A stretch of DNA of 64,000 nt from Micropterix aruncella (taxonomy: Eukaryota > Arthropoda > Insecta > Lepidoptera > Micropterigidae), in the NCBI GenBank assembly GCA_944548615.1, contig OX155973.1:22593386-22657385 (forward strand), in the 5' to 3' direction. The notes beneath the pieces were generated by a model. It saw only the letters and a program-made list of their open reading frames with translations. It was not told where the DNA came from and searched no databases. The position numbers and the translations under genes were made by a program. Of the stretch, positions 21,374-32,889 are shown piece after piece (position 1 is the first letter of the stretch; each line of letters opens with the position of its first letter).

Positions 21374-21387
21374 AATCCAACTCATTT

Positions 21388-21500
21388 ACTTATATATCTC
21401 TGTATATAACAGAGATATATAAGTAGCCCATCATGGGCCCCATAGCCCCTAACGGGCCCATCATCATGGGCCCGTTAGCTCTTTGGGAGCTAACGGGCCC
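21388..21500. repeat. Cluster of four palindromes at a GCR end
   Basis: 21388-21403/21409-21424 are perfect 16-bp arms (ACTTATATATCTCTGT). GCCCATCATGGGC follows at about 21427. CTAACGGGCCCAT (21449-21461) pairs with 21466-21478, and GGGCCCGTTAGCTC (21468-21481) pairs with 21487-21500. The last two are the terminal block of GCR repeated in alternating orientation, as if two copies met end to end. Confidence 0.8.
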
Positions 21501-22125
21501 ATGATGAGGTGGCCACGATGACCCATGTGTTCAGGGTCGGTCACACTCACGGGTCAACACCCATCCGATGGCCTCCACACTGGGTCAACCAGTCTCCCCT
21601 GGGAATCAAACCTCTGGCGCTCCTGGACGGTCTGCGCACCGAGCGGCGCAAGCCAATCGATTGTGCTCTCCGACTAACAGTCGGGGGAGTCTGGGAACTG
21701 TATTGTTTCCTATAGAGCGGGGGTGGTTGCCTACCTTACGGCGACTGCTCTTGAAATGACCACTGGCCATCCGATCCCGGTTCAGAGTCGGGCAAAAGAC
21801 GCCTTGGTCCGCGATAGATTCGGTGCACACCGTTTCACCGCTTCGTAAGGGAGAGGACCGCGCAAGCGACCTCGAACTCGGAACCAATCGAGAGACCGGA
21901 GAAATCTGGTCACAATTGGAAGCAAGGGCGCGAGGGTCGGCCCGCCAGGTAACACTGGCTATCTCGCGGTAAGGCGTTGGCTTCTTGCGGGTTGTGACGT
22001 AGCTGGACGTTGGATTTGTTCTGTCCAAAGTCTTCTACGTTCACTGCAGGGCGACAGAACGAGAAAATCGTTAAAACGTCCTGTGGTGACGGGCTCGCCC
22101 GTTGTAGTTCACACCGCAAGTTGTA
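21482..22125 (-). repeat. GCR-A repeat, near full length
   Basis: Inverted copy from GGGAGCTAACGGGCCC to GCCCGTTGTAGTTCACACC, with the palindrome CTCCGACTAACAGTCGG intact at about 21678. A deletion removes the CACGC...TAGGAC segment near 21575. Confidence 0.85.
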
Positions 22126-23689
22126 TATAGCTGTACCGTACCTATCGCAGGAATCGTTTATCGGCCGAATGTTTTGGCTTTCCTGGTGAACGCGCGAAAT
22201 TGTGTTCCTTCAATTTCCCTCCATACCCCCCCCCCCCCCTATTTGAGCATTCATTGACTGGACGATGAAGTATAAAACACTGCTTTCTGAAGAAAAAAAA
22301 TACAATAATAATTACGCAAATTAACTGAACTGAGCATAAATTCCAATGCGGCCAACTGGGAATTAGCGCCTTGGGCGTGCGCTCTCAAATGAACTCAAAC
22401 GATGACAGTTGTTTGTCATTCGAAATAATTGAAACAAATGCGTCGCGGGGCCCGGCCACAGTCGACGCGTGGGCCGAACTCATAACTTATGGATCATTTG
22501 AACTTCGCTGTGGATCTATAGGCACAGCACAGCCCATATGAGTGGACTCATTGAAGGGGGCTTCCTGTGTGCGCGGGCGCGCGCGTGTCACCGTCCTAGA
22601 GACGGTATGACATTTAGATATGACAATCGTACAATGACAAAAATCCGGACCAGAATGGCTACAATCTCAGATAGTTATGGATGAAAACAACAAATGCAAC
22701 GATAAAGTTGTACATATTATTAAAATAATAGTACCATTAATATAGCAAACACCAAGAAACTCATAAATACAATTATCGTAAAATGAGAAACAATGCGAGA
22801 TACCATCATTGATGAAATTGAAGCAATAGTTAGAGGCCTTTACTAGGTAGCAATGATGGTATTAATAGATATTACCAGGTAGTAGTGGACGTGACGTTCA
22901 GATGAACATGACGTCCACTACACCCTGGTACTTCACACTATAAGTATATCTAAAAAATATCTACATGATATTAGAAAAGACTCGACACGTAATTGTAGTT
23001 TTCTCTTTCGCGACCGTTTCTCAGTGCACCGTAAGGCGAATTCTTTTTGGTAGTCTTAATAACTTGGGACATTATGGACCCCTAATACTTTTAGCTAATG
23101 CCCCCTGAAATCCAATAATAATAAAACAACTGACTTTGATGGGTCGATCATAATTCCATGGTCAAATCTATTGCTAAGGCCAGAAGAAGGCGAATCAGGT
23201 TAAATAGGATTTAAGAGTTGAGTATCGTCGTAGATTGTAGGAACAATTCTGATAGTTCGCAGCTACATATATCTGAGATGTATTATCTAAATTACTTTAT
23301 TGACCCCTCCTATGGCGGGGTAAAATTTCTGCCCGGGATAGTTTTGCGCATAACTTTTAAACTACTATACGGATCGTAAAAAGAATAACTGCAAAATGAT
23401 CACATTGAAATTTGAAATATTATAACGGTACAACACTATCTCGTAAAACAATTAAGATAATAATGAATAAATATTACAGTTAGCACAGCGCGGAAAGCGT
23501 CTAACCAAAAATGGTTAGCTCACATAGGAAGGGTTAATGAGCATCGCTCGAGATTCCACGATCAAAAAATTATAATAGATTATTTCTGTTTATAGTTAGG
23601 TATTTTCAATTAATGTTATTTTTAAAAGTCATAAATAAGTTAAGAATATTAAAATAACTTATGAACACTTTCAATTACTTGGTAGGTTA
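22126..23689. other. Unassigned sequence
   Basis: Contains poly-C at 22227-22241, an alternating GC stretch (GCGCGGGCGCGCGCG) near 22570 and a short hairpin at 22893-22928 (AGTAGTGGACGT ... ACGTCCACTAC). No gene is visible. Confidence 0.4.
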
Positions 23690-24336
23690 TGTGACTAGAA
23701 TCAGCGAAGGACATGAAATATCTAGGAGTAATAATAGATAATCATCTACGATGGTAATCTCATATAAATCACTTGGTAAAAATAGTTAGGAAACATACAT
23801 ACTCTTCAATTAAGAGTTATTCTTGAATTTGGTCAATTAAAAATCATATACTATGCTATATGTCAATCTATAATGGTATACGCTATCCTAGGGTGGAGAG
23901 CATGATGTAAGACTACAATAAATAATTCGTATTATATTCAACAACCAAATATTTATTCTTCTAATCAGTTGTTTTTCTTAGCGAAAATACTAGTAGATAT
24001 TTAGCAACTGTACTGTTTAAAAACTGCTTTAAATTTCATTTGCGCGCAAGCAGAGACGTTGTTCCCTGCTAGGAACACAAGATCGAGGCAGTTACGACAA
24101 TATAAAGTGCCCATGAGATCTACATCGTTTGGACAACACCATTACATTACCTTGCTCCGAGATTAACGAATATATTAGGAAAACACTTCGATATGTCAGG
24201 ACTGACACAGGTGGGTCTTAAAAAATGCCTCATTCAGCGGTTGATTAGTAAAGGAAAAACGGAAACTAAATGTATTCTTATGTCATTTCAAAAATAGCAA
24301 CGCATTTACATATACACATAATTTACACACCTTCAC
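23690..24336 (+). mobile_element. Old jockey/CR1-type LINE fragment
   Basis: Readings in several frames: AKDMKYLGVIIDNHLRW (the RT 'YLGv-iD--L-W' block), then after stops GQHHYITLAPRLTNILGKHF and LKKCLIQRLISKGKTETK. Order and spacing fit the end of an RT. Multiple stops show an old copy. The younger LINE at 24353 is inserted in its 3' region. Confidence 0.65.
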
Positions 24337-24352
24337 ATCTCTGACAATGTAT

Positions 24353-25492
24353 TTATATCTAAAACAGTGTGTTTTTCTTTACGGCCGTCCGACTCTAGTA
24401 ATATAGCCTTATTCTTTGGAACAGACGAATTGGAAAATGTCTCTTCTACTAAATTTCTAGGTTTGCAGATCGACCAAAAATTGCAATGGTCCGATCACTT
24501 AGAAGAGCTTAGTAAAAAGCTGTGTAGGGCTGTTTACGCAATAAAAAAGATTAGAAATTTATGCGGCTTTGAGGCTGCTAAATCTGTATATTTTGCTTAT
24601 TTTCATTCTTTGATGACATATGGTCTAATGTTTTGGGGAATGGCAGCAAATTCGAAGAGGATTCTTATCCTTCAGAAAAGGGCTTTACGCAGTCTTTACA
24701 GAGCTTCTCCAAGAACTTCGTGTAAGCCGTTTTTCATCAAGTCGGGAATCATGACGATGTACTCGTGCTATATCCAACAAAATATTATGTTCGCTCGTAA
24801 GCACATATCGGATGTCCCGGCGAATAGCGATTTCCATCAACACAATACAAGAAATAAATTTGATCTACATCTAAATCGGCACAGGCTTAGTAAAGTGCGC
24901 AACAGTTTCCTTCATCAAAGCCTGTGTTATTATAACAAGGTCCCAACACATATCAGAAGTCTTGGAGAGAACCAATTTAAAAAAGTCTTATTTAATGGCC
25001 TAGTCAAGAATCCTGTATATGACTTAAGAGATTTGGATAATGCTGATTTCTTATTCCAGAGCATCCTAATGTAAAATAACGGATAATTCATGATAATCAA
25101 CTTTGCCAAAGAACGTAATTTTTATTTTTATTTTTATCGACGACGGCTGTATTGCTAGATTTGACAATTAACTTAAATTTAGATATTTTTAATATACCCT
25201 CATCTATTTTCTTGACCATCATATTATTGCCTTGATAATTATGACTACAGACATTGAGCTCTTTTTTTGTTCAGCAATTCTGATTATTAGATTATTTTCT
25301 ATTTATCAATGGTTTTCAAACCAATTATAATTTACTAAAATTAATTTATATTGCCACAACTATATAATGATAGTTAATATTCTTTAATTAATTACATTAT
25401 TTAAAATTTTAGAGACAAAGACGCATCCAAGTGTAGGAAAGCCTACCTACTGGAGCAGAAATAAATTGAAATTGAAATTGAAATATATAGAT
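24353..25492 (+). mobile_element. Young 5'-truncated LINE with RT C-terminal frame and 16-bp target duplication
   Basis: The frame 24367-25074 (235 codons, no lesion) encodes the RT thumb/connection region: LENVSSTKFLGLQIDQKLQW near residue 22, VYFAYFHSLMTYGLMFWG near 78, ILQKRALRSLYRASPRTSCK near 102, DFHQHNTRNKFDL, and FKKVLFNGLVKNPVYDLRDL near the end. The catalytic YADD box lies upstream of the truncation, so it cannot act alone. The 3' UTR ends in GAAATTGAAATTGAAATTG repeats. ATCTCTGACAATGTAT (24337-24352) and ATCTCTGACAATATAT (25493-25508) are the target duplication. Confidence 0.9.
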
Positions 25493-25508
25493 ATCTCTGA
25501 CAATATAT

Positions 25509-26744
25509 TGACAATTACCTATATGTATGTATAACAGAATGAATTCACTTTTCTTAAATTATGTATTATTTTATATTTGCATTTTTTAAAAATATATTTG
25601 ACTACTTTGTATTTTTAATGTTTTTTAATTATTTATTTCTTTGTTTTTTTTTTCAAAAATTTTGCTATAAGAATTTCGTAAACATTTTGACCTTAAATTA
25701 TGAAAGCAATACCTAGATTAGAAAACATCTTTCCATAAACTTACATATTAATTCGCTATTATATCAAATTGGTGTCTTCCTTGGAATAAATGCTGCATAT
25801 TGAGGAATGGCGCAGAATCATAGTGTTTTAAATAATTGTTATGTATTTTCTTAATCAAATAAAAAAAAGGTGGTTTACATGTATTCTTATAATTATTTGT
25901 CAATATTCAGGAATGATTCGGAAATCATTGTGTATTTTGAAAATATATATTTTGGGGTAGTAAAATATATAATCACCGCAGTGCGGTCATAGTATATTAT
26001 TATGACCCCTAGATGAGCCTTTCGCGCTCGAAAATGACCACGTCAAAACCGCTACTAAAAGCCGGCCAGTAGTAGTTTGGTCGCAGTCCGCTGGCAGACA
26101 GCCGACCGTTTCCGGTGTGAGAGCTGCCGCGAAGAATATTGGCGCGCTATTCTCTCGCATACTGTTCAATTTCTTACTCTTTCTGTCACATGATTTACGA
26201 GCAAAGCGTATGGAGCCAAATTATGTGTATCTAAGGGCATATCTAGGTAATATATCAATGAGTACGATAAATTTCCCCTTCATAAGATCTCCCTATATTA
26301 AACTGCGCACATGCCTGTCCTTTTGTCTGCCAGCATAAAGAAGACATTGCTTACAAGTTAATTTATTCTTCGGCAAAGAAACCAAACACACTCACTGACA
26401 ATGAATATACATACGACCGTTGAATGAACAGAACAGATGAATGAATGTACCTATGATATGATGGTATTTACCTATTCTTTAACCGGCACGTTCGGAATCA
26501 TTTCCTGACGAGATTAGTGGAAACAGACAGAGGGTGAATCTAAACACTTAAAAAACAAAGCCCCCTAAAAGCAGAAAAGCAGTTCCATAAAAGTCCCACT
26601 TTTAAAACTAAAATACTATCCCTACTACCTATGTCGCAAAAAGTGAAAGTTCTCGGTCTACTTGTCGATGTACATTTATCCTGGCAACCACACGTAGACG
26701 AAATAAGTCGCAAAATATTTGCTAGTTTTCACCCTCTGCAAATG
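25509..26744. other. Unassigned; GC-rich patch at 26020-26165
   Basis: Very AT-rich to 25980. Then a CpG-containing patch around 26020-26165 could be an unrecognised exon or regulatory island; it is open on both strands for 60-70 codons. Evidence is insufficient for a gene call. Confidence 0.35.
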
Positions 26745-27450
26745 CTCAATTAAATAACTTCTTCCCATGGACGCAAAGAAATCTCTTGCACAGTCTCTCC
26801 TCCCTTTTCCTTACTATACAGATGTGGGTTATCTCGATTTATCAGAGGAAATACTCAACAAACTTGAACGTTTGCCAAACGTATGCATACGCTTCATCTT
26901 CGGTCTACGTAAGAATGATCACGTGTCCGAATATAGAGTACGATTAAAGTGATAACCAGTACGCCAAAGGAGACATGCTCATATACTTGCTCTCTGCTAT
27001 CGTGTACTCTTCTAATGAAAACCATCCTATCTCCACGAGATTTTCGAATCATTGTTCCCACGCTTTCTTACTTCGGTCAGCTTCTGACAATTTACTTAAA
27101 ATTCTCGTCATCATACTGATTTCTACTCCTACTCTTTCTGTGGAAAGACTCTATATTGCAAGACTGTGGAACGATCCCTCAGCAAATATACGAACTCCCC
27201 TTCTTTTGAATCATTTAAGACTCGCTTCAAAATGTGTAACATGAGGTATCCAGTTTTTCTTTTCTCTCTTCTTCCATTCTCAATTTTCTCTCCTCGGGCA
27301 TTCTCAGTTTTAAATATAGTAATTTGTATTTTACGCAGAACAACTTATTTGTTTGTTTATTTCCAAAGCGCCCGCATGTAGCACTGCACTGTATGATTAG
27401 GCTAGTTGCCTTTTTGTATTATTTTAAAATGCAAATAAAGTAGATTAAAT
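26745..27450 (+). mobile_element. Jockey/CR1-type LINE, C-terminal region and 3' UTR
   Basis: Same family as 4881-5530. Readings include LDLSEEILNKLERLPNVCIR, FIFGLRKNDHVSEYRVRLK, a stop, then RLYIARLWNDPSANIR-like and CLIVPTLSYFGQ-type blocks in other frames. The 3' UTR has ACCACTGCACTGTATGATTA, the LINE 3' box of this family, and ends near AATGCAAATAAAG. Confidence 0.75.
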
Positions 27451-27914
27451 TCAATTTAATATATCGCATTGATAAATGAGTATTGCAATCGTAACATTTT
27501 CGATCGTATCGAGTTTTTAGCGATACAGACACAAAATAACCCTGCAGGACTAGACTTTTGCCCTCTAGACAGGCCCCGGGTTGTAAATGGGCTGACTGGG
27601 CTATAGCCCAGGGCGGTACTCTCTAGGGGTCGGCAAAATATGTTATTTTTTTTATTTAAAGGTGGGCATTTTTATCCAAAAAAAATGTATTTTTCCTTTT
27701 TGGTAATAAACCAATTTATTTGTAGGCGAATGAAGCAGAAGATTCCATTATTTTTGCTTATATTATTTTTGCCATATATTAGGCTTGAAAAAAAACCATT
27801 ACTGTAGACTGAGTTTCATGTTGTTACTTACATTGAATTTTAAATGATCTTGCTTCATTAACATTATGCAAATAAATAATAAATAAATAATGAAATAAAC
27901 TTTATTAGGTTATA

Positions 27915-28474
27915 CAGGATGCGGCAGTGAGGACGGACGGTTTTTAAAAAATCATAAAATAGTTAATTTTACTCAAAAACATATTTATTGATGGAATCAG
28001 GTTCGCAAGGAAATAGCATTTGAGACAGTCAAGTGTGGAAAATCACATCGAAATCGTTGATGGAGTGCTGGAGGCGTTCTTGGAAATTCGCGTAGACTCT
28101 CTCCAACATCGCTCTTTCAACTTGGGCGACTTCCACGCGAATTGCGTCCTTCAATTCGTCCAGAGTTCGGGGCTTGTTCTCGTATACTCTAGCCTTGAGG
28201 TGTCCCCATAAGAAAAAATCATTCCACGCAATTCGCGTGGAAGTCGCCCAAGTTGAAAGAGCGATGTTGGAGAGAGTCTACGCGAATTTCCAAGAACGCC
28301 TCCAGCACTGCATCAACGATTTCGGCCACCACATGCCTGATGTGATTTTCCACACTTGACTGTCTCAAATGCTATTTCCTTGCGAACCTGATTCCATCAA
28401 TAAATATGTTTTTGAGTAAAAAATAACTATTTTATGATTTTTTTAAAACCGTCCGTCCTCACTGCCGCACCCTG
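27915..28474. mobile_element. Foldback element made of two inverted Tc1/mariner-type ends
   Basis: Begins CAGGATGCGGCAGTGAGGAC and ends with its complement (GTCCTCACTGCCGCACCCTG), each next to a TA dinucleotide (27913-27914, 28475-28476) as Tc1/mariner insertions are. Arms 27915-28147 and 28226-28474 are nearly identical inverted copies separated by 78 bases, differing mainly by a ~16-base indel. Each arm contains the end of a transposase gene, so this is a head-to-head duplication of one transposon end. Confidence 0.88.
28021..28226 (-). pseudogene. Tc1/mariner-superfamily transposase, C-terminal end
   Basis: An unbroken minus frame reads DFFLWGHLKARVYENKPRTL, DELKDAIRVEVAQVERAM, LERVYANFQERLQHSIN, DVIFHT and stop. 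'D-FLWG-LK--vY' carries the last acidic residue of a DDE/D catalytic triad, and the rest is the usual C-terminal tail. The inverted arm repeats the last ~40 residues on the plus strand (28240-28359) with an extra GHHMP segment. The N-terminal and most catalytic parts are missing. Confidence 0.8.
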
Positions 28475-28799
28475 TACAATACATTTTATTGATAAAAAAT
28501 GATATATTACAATCGTCATCGAGTTAACAAACATTTTGTGTTGTATATTTATGCTTGTATATTTAACGTTATTAAACCTGTAACTAAACTAAACGCTGTT
28601 TTACTATCCATATTATTATATTCTCATGGTTGTGCATTTTTTTCAAATTCAATACTGTTAAAGACTAAAATAATGCTAAAATTAGTAGAAGTTGGTGACA
28701 GCCGACAATGTAGCTTGCTAATATTATGTATGGGGGAGGGGGCGCCGAGCTGAGTATAGCCCAGGGTGCTAAAAACCTAGCCCCGGGCCTGCCTCTAGA

Positions 28800-29529
28800 A
28801 GGCCCGTAGAACCATCGGAATATGCGATATTGATAGATTCAATGAAAAAATATCGCGACGACTTCAACTATATCGAATATTCATTCTTTCGCATAATACG
28901 CGAAAGAAAGAGAACTTGCGTTATTTCAAAGTGCAACTGATTTCTAAATTGCTTTATTCGTCCGTCTAACCTATTTTAATATAAATTGCCATTATGCATC
29001 AGGTGCCTTCGGGAGGTTCACTTGAAGAAAAAGAGATAGTTCATTTCAATTAAAACCCAATTTATGGCATTAACAATAATGAAAATATAGAATTTTCTCA
29101 GTTCTCTTAACTTTCCTGACTATCTTTATTCTTTATTCTTTTTATTATTGGCTATTATATGGGGTCATGATTTTTAAATATTGTGCCCATTTAAATTACT
29201 TAAAAAGTAGAGCCTTATTGTTTGATTATTTTATATGGTGTTATATTTGTACTTTTAGTTTAAAATGCATAACGTAGATTTAATTTGTGACAATTTGAAT
29301 ATTACGATGATTAATTTTACTACGTATCTTTTCGAATTACCAACTACTTCAAATATTAGGCTTCTATTTTGATTATTTATATTTATAGTTTGACAATATA
29401 GTAGTCAATTCTTGACTACCTATGTATGTTCAGTAAAGAGTAGTAACGAGACTTACTACCTAACCCAATTATTTTGACACGTCCAAGAGCGGTCTTTAGC
29501 CGTCAATTGGACACGACGAAAATGTAAAT
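28800..29529. other. Unassigned AT-rich sequence
   Basis: No exon or transposon reading. Flanked by the hAT element and a LINE. Confidence 0.45.
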
Positions 29530-30680
29530 GTTAAAAATGTTGAAAATGTACGCACCTGTTAATTCCCTTGACGACTGTCAATTGGTCCAGGATGATCTAG
29601 ATAGACTATCTCTTTATTGCGCCTCGAATCGTTTATTCCTGAATGCTGCGAAATGTGCTACCGTTAGTTTTACGCGGAAAAACAATATTCTACCATTTAT
29701 TTATACTGTCAATGGTTTCTCGATAACCAAGAAAAATGCAATCCGGGATCTAGGCGTTCTTTTAGATAGTAAGTTATTATATAACTCCCACATAGATAAC
29801 ATCACGAAAAAAGCATATAGTATGTTAGGATTCGTACTTCGAACTTCAAAACATTTCGCAGTAAAAAATTCTCTATTACTCTTGTACTACGCTTTCGTCC
29901 GCAGTCACCTCGAATATGCTTCTCAAATATGGTCTCCTTGTTATAATGTTCACATAAAGAGAATTGAACGTATTCAAAATGTGTTCCTGAAACATTTGAA
30001 TTATCGCTTCTTCTTGTCCTTTCCCAATCACAACGAAGCAGCTGCTTTTCATGGGCTTCAATCCTTACAATCAAGAAGAAAATGCGCAGACGTGGTGTTT
30101 TTCCATAAAATATTGGCAGGTTATATTGATTGTTCTGATCTTCTTGGAATGATATCTTTCCGTGTACCATCGCGACTCACTCGCCAAACGGAGTTATTCC
30201 ACCTTCCGCAGGTTAGTACTAATTATGCACAAAACTGTTTCATGTATAGGGTATGTAAAATTTGTAATACGCAGCTCGGCGATATTGACGTATTCAATAC
30301 GTCATCATTCGCTCTTAAGAAAGCAATTATTAATGATGGTATTGATTTATCATTGTAATCGCAATATATAATATATTATAAATAATATTTATTCAAGAAT
30401 ATCTTTAAATAATATGTATGTCTATATTATGGAACGTGTATTTACATAAAATTTTATTTACTTATTATGACTCCTTTCTTCCCAGTTCCCACCTGTCCCT
30501 ATGAGTGTTAGTTAATTCTTCAAAAAAAATATATTGTTGTGTTTAAATTATGAATGTTTAAGTGGAAACATGTAATTAGCTTTATTTTTTTTAACTTAAT
30601 AATTCTGTAACAAATTTATTGTAACAGCTGTATGTTTCCTTAAAAATAATAAAATAAAATAAAAAATAAAAAAAATGTTA
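29530..30680 (+). mobile_element. Jockey-like LINE, 5'-truncated, 276-codon unbroken frame
   Basis: The frame 29528-30358 begins just after the catalytic box and reads LKMYAPVNSLDDCQLVQDDL, FLNAAKCATVSFTRKN, IRDLGVLLDSKLLYNSHIDN, FVRSHLEYASQIWSPCYN, IERIQNVFLKHLNYRF and RRKCADVVFFHKILAGYIDC. These are consecutive conserved blocks of jockey-group reverse transcriptases (primer grip, thumb, connection). Truncation removes the YADD motif. The AT-rich 3' UTR ends in an A-rich tail (AAAATAAAATAAAAAATAAA) at 30645-30675. The intact frame implies a recent insertion. Confidence 0.88.
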
Positions 30681-31059
30681 GCATATCACAGATTACCATT
30701 ACTTACTTATTCTGTGAATTATTATTATTAATTTGTTACTATTTGTATTTTTTTATTTATTTTTATTACTGTTCAAATGATAATTTATGAAATTATCAAA
30801 TAATTCTGATTGATTTATTAGTACTGTTGTCCACGTGATAAATCGTGAAATTATAGAAGATTTTTTTGTTGAAAATATCGGAAAATTGTGTTTATTATAT
30901 ATAGCCGAGAAAAAATGAGCTTGAATATTTAACTTTTATATTAATAAACTTTTTAATGTGGGTGTACATATATTTTGTACATATTCTAGTATTAATTCTG
31001 TTAATTTTAAATTTACCAAGTGTAGAAATTCCTATCAACTGGTTTATAAAATAAAAGGA
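30681..31059. other. Unassigned AT-rich sequence
   Basis: Nothing supportable is visible. Confidence 0.45.
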
Positions 31060-31310
31060 ATTGGTCGTGTCACCCCAAGATTTTCCCGGCAAGTAGCCAA
31101 GGACTATTTCATCTGAATATTAATTTCATAAATAAAATCGACGAGTGCCCTCTATCGGCCGACGGACGAACCCGTCTGGGTTCCGTTACACATCGCTTCA
31201 GGCGGCGCGGTTCGTTTCTCGGCTAGCTTCAGGCGGCTCGGCGTTAATATTTGTTTGGCGGAATTGAAATATTATTAATTTAGCTTGTACATATATGAAA
31301 TATTTCAACC
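31060..31310 (-). repeat. S2 repeat, inverted copy
   Basis: GTGTCACCCCAAGATTTTCC at the start, then ATAAATAAAATCGACGAG, CGGACGAACCCGTCTGGGTT and GGCGGCGCGGTTCGTTTCT, matching 55125-55395 in inverse order. The last ~80 bases diverge. Confidence 0.7.
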
Positions 31311-31830
31311 AAAATTTTAAATATGATTTCGGGCTAAGACGGCAACTGTAAGACACACAGTCAGACTTCAATCTGGAAATTGTCTTAATCGTCTCAGGGA
31401 TATTTCTGTCTTTATCTCGTAATTTTTTTTTTGCGCGTTTACAATACTTCCCTCCTGGTCGGTTAGTGGTCCGGGAAAGGAAAAATCTGTCTTCTCTCTG
31501 CGCCGCTAAAACTAAGCATTCCAGTGCGCACGGCTCAGCATGTCGGCAATTTTGCGGCTTTACCCGGCCGCTCAACTGAGCACGGCAATATTTTCCCTAT
31601 CATCTGCACTCAATCCGGCCACAAACATCACTTTCGCGAGCTGCTCGTGCGCTAACTTCGTCTCTTCAATGGCCGGGAATTCTTGTGGTTTTTACCATAC
31701 TTCTTTCTTAGTGTTTGTAAACAGGTCGCTAAAAGTTTAAATTGACTGTATCGACACTCAAATGGGGATTATTAATTTTATTTCTATATTCATATTTCTT
31801 TGATTTATCATTTAGAGAAGAAGAGCAGAG
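31311..31830. other. Unassigned; possible eroded retroelement coding piece
   Basis: Bases 31440-31700 are GC-richer, and the minus strand gives YKPQEFPAIEETKLAHEQLA and KVMFVAGLSADDRENIAVLS, which looks like ancient protein-coding sequence, possibly a retroelement gag. I cannot assign a family and stops follow. Confidence 0.35.

Positions 31831-31832
<2 letters not shown>

Positions 31833-31872
<40 letters not shown>
31833..31872. repeat. GA microsatellite
   Basis: About 18 uninterrupted GA units precede a GCR-D copy. Confidence 0.95.
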
Positions 31873-31874
<2 letters not shown>

Positions 31875-31899
31875 ACACTGTTGTACCTTGTTCATGTTT

Positions 31900-32200
31900 G
31901 TAATGGTTCCGTGCAGCTTGGGCCTGGTGGCCTATCTGTGTCTTCTTAAACCGGCTGACCTCTTGGTTCATCTCCCATCCGATAGCCTCTTCGAAGAGAA
32001 CTTAACCTGGAAGGGCCGCTGTGAACTCTGCCTGCGGCCGTAACCTGGAGTCGTCGACAGTTGAAATCGGAAGTGCGGATCCGGGGGAACACCTCTGGCG
32101 GAACTGGGCTGTTTGGGCACCGTGCGGCGTCAGTTAACCGTTGGCGCGATTCGGCGAATAACCGGGGAAGTCTGCTGGCGTTTCCTAGGAAATGAAAAAC
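31900..32200 (-). repeat. GCR-D repeat, left half
   Basis: GGTTCCGTGCAGCTTGGGCC, then CTCCCATCCGATAGCCTCTT, GGAAGTGCGGATCCGGGGG and GCACCGTGCGGCGTCAG match 40330-40710 and 62828-63625 in the opposite orientation. Confidence 0.75.
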
Positions 32201-32275
32201 ACTAAATAAAATATCCTAGATTTCGACGTAGTAAAATTGTCTTCAATTAAAATAGTCAGTAAAGTTAAATTTACA

Positions 32276-32878
32276 ACTAGGGTTGTCGACTACAGCGGGC
32301 AAGCCCGTTACCTCAGGAAGTTTTAACGATTAGTCGTTCTATCTCCCTGGAGTGAGCGCAGAAGACTTGGACAAAACAGTCCACCGTCTAGCTCCGCCAC
32401 AAACGCCTTACTTCCAATTGTGACCCAATTACTCCAGTCTCTCGATTGGTTATGAGTTTGAGGTCGCTTGCGCGGTCCTCTCCCTTACGAAGCGGTGAAA
32501 CGGTGTATACCGAATCTATCGCGGACCACAGCGTCCTTTGCCCGGCTGTTCACCCAGGATCGGGTAGCCGATTGTCGATTCAAGAGCAGTCGCCGTAAGG
32601 TCCGCGACCACCCCTCTATAGGAAACAGTACAGCTTCCAGACTCCCCCGACTGTTAGTCAGAGTGCGCAATCGATTGGCTTATGCCGCACGGTGCGCAGA
32701 CCGTCCAGGAGCGCCAGAAGGTTGATTCCCAGGGGAAACTAACCATAAGACCAGAGTCCTACCCAGGCTCGCACTTCATGCGTGGAGGCCGTCGGATAGG
32801 TGTTGACCCGTGAGTGTGACCAACCCTGAACAGAATGGGTCTTCGTGGCCAACTCAGCAAGGGCCCGTTAACTCCCTA
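32276..32878 (+). repeat. GCR-A repeat, near full length
   Basis: Starts GGGTTGTCGACTACAGCGGG and ends GGGCCCGTTAACTCCC. A ~70-base internal deletion lies near 32405. The palindrome CCCGACTGTTAGTCAGAG is intact apart from one base. Confidence 0.85.
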
Positions 32879-32889
32879 AATAGTTAAAT

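Larger units (their letters stand above)
27570..28791. mobile_element. Non-autonomous hAT element with perfect 8-bp target duplication
   Basis: Terminal CAGGCCCCGGG at 27570 and, inverted, CAGGCCCGGGG at 28791, both followed by TGGGCTATA boxes. CCTCTAGA flanks both sides (27562-27569 and 28792-28799), a perfect hAT-type target duplication. No transposase frame is seen. About 560 of the 1222 bases are a later insertion (27915-28474). Movement would need a transposase in trans. Confidence 0.88.

Noticed and set aside
21606..22028. 140-codon minus-strand open frame, and similar long frames in other GCR copies (for example 62569-62952, 13 kb, 18 kb)
   Set aside because: They lie in high-GC repeat DNA where stops are rare. 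Frames are open on both strands at once and are not conserved between copies of the same repeat.
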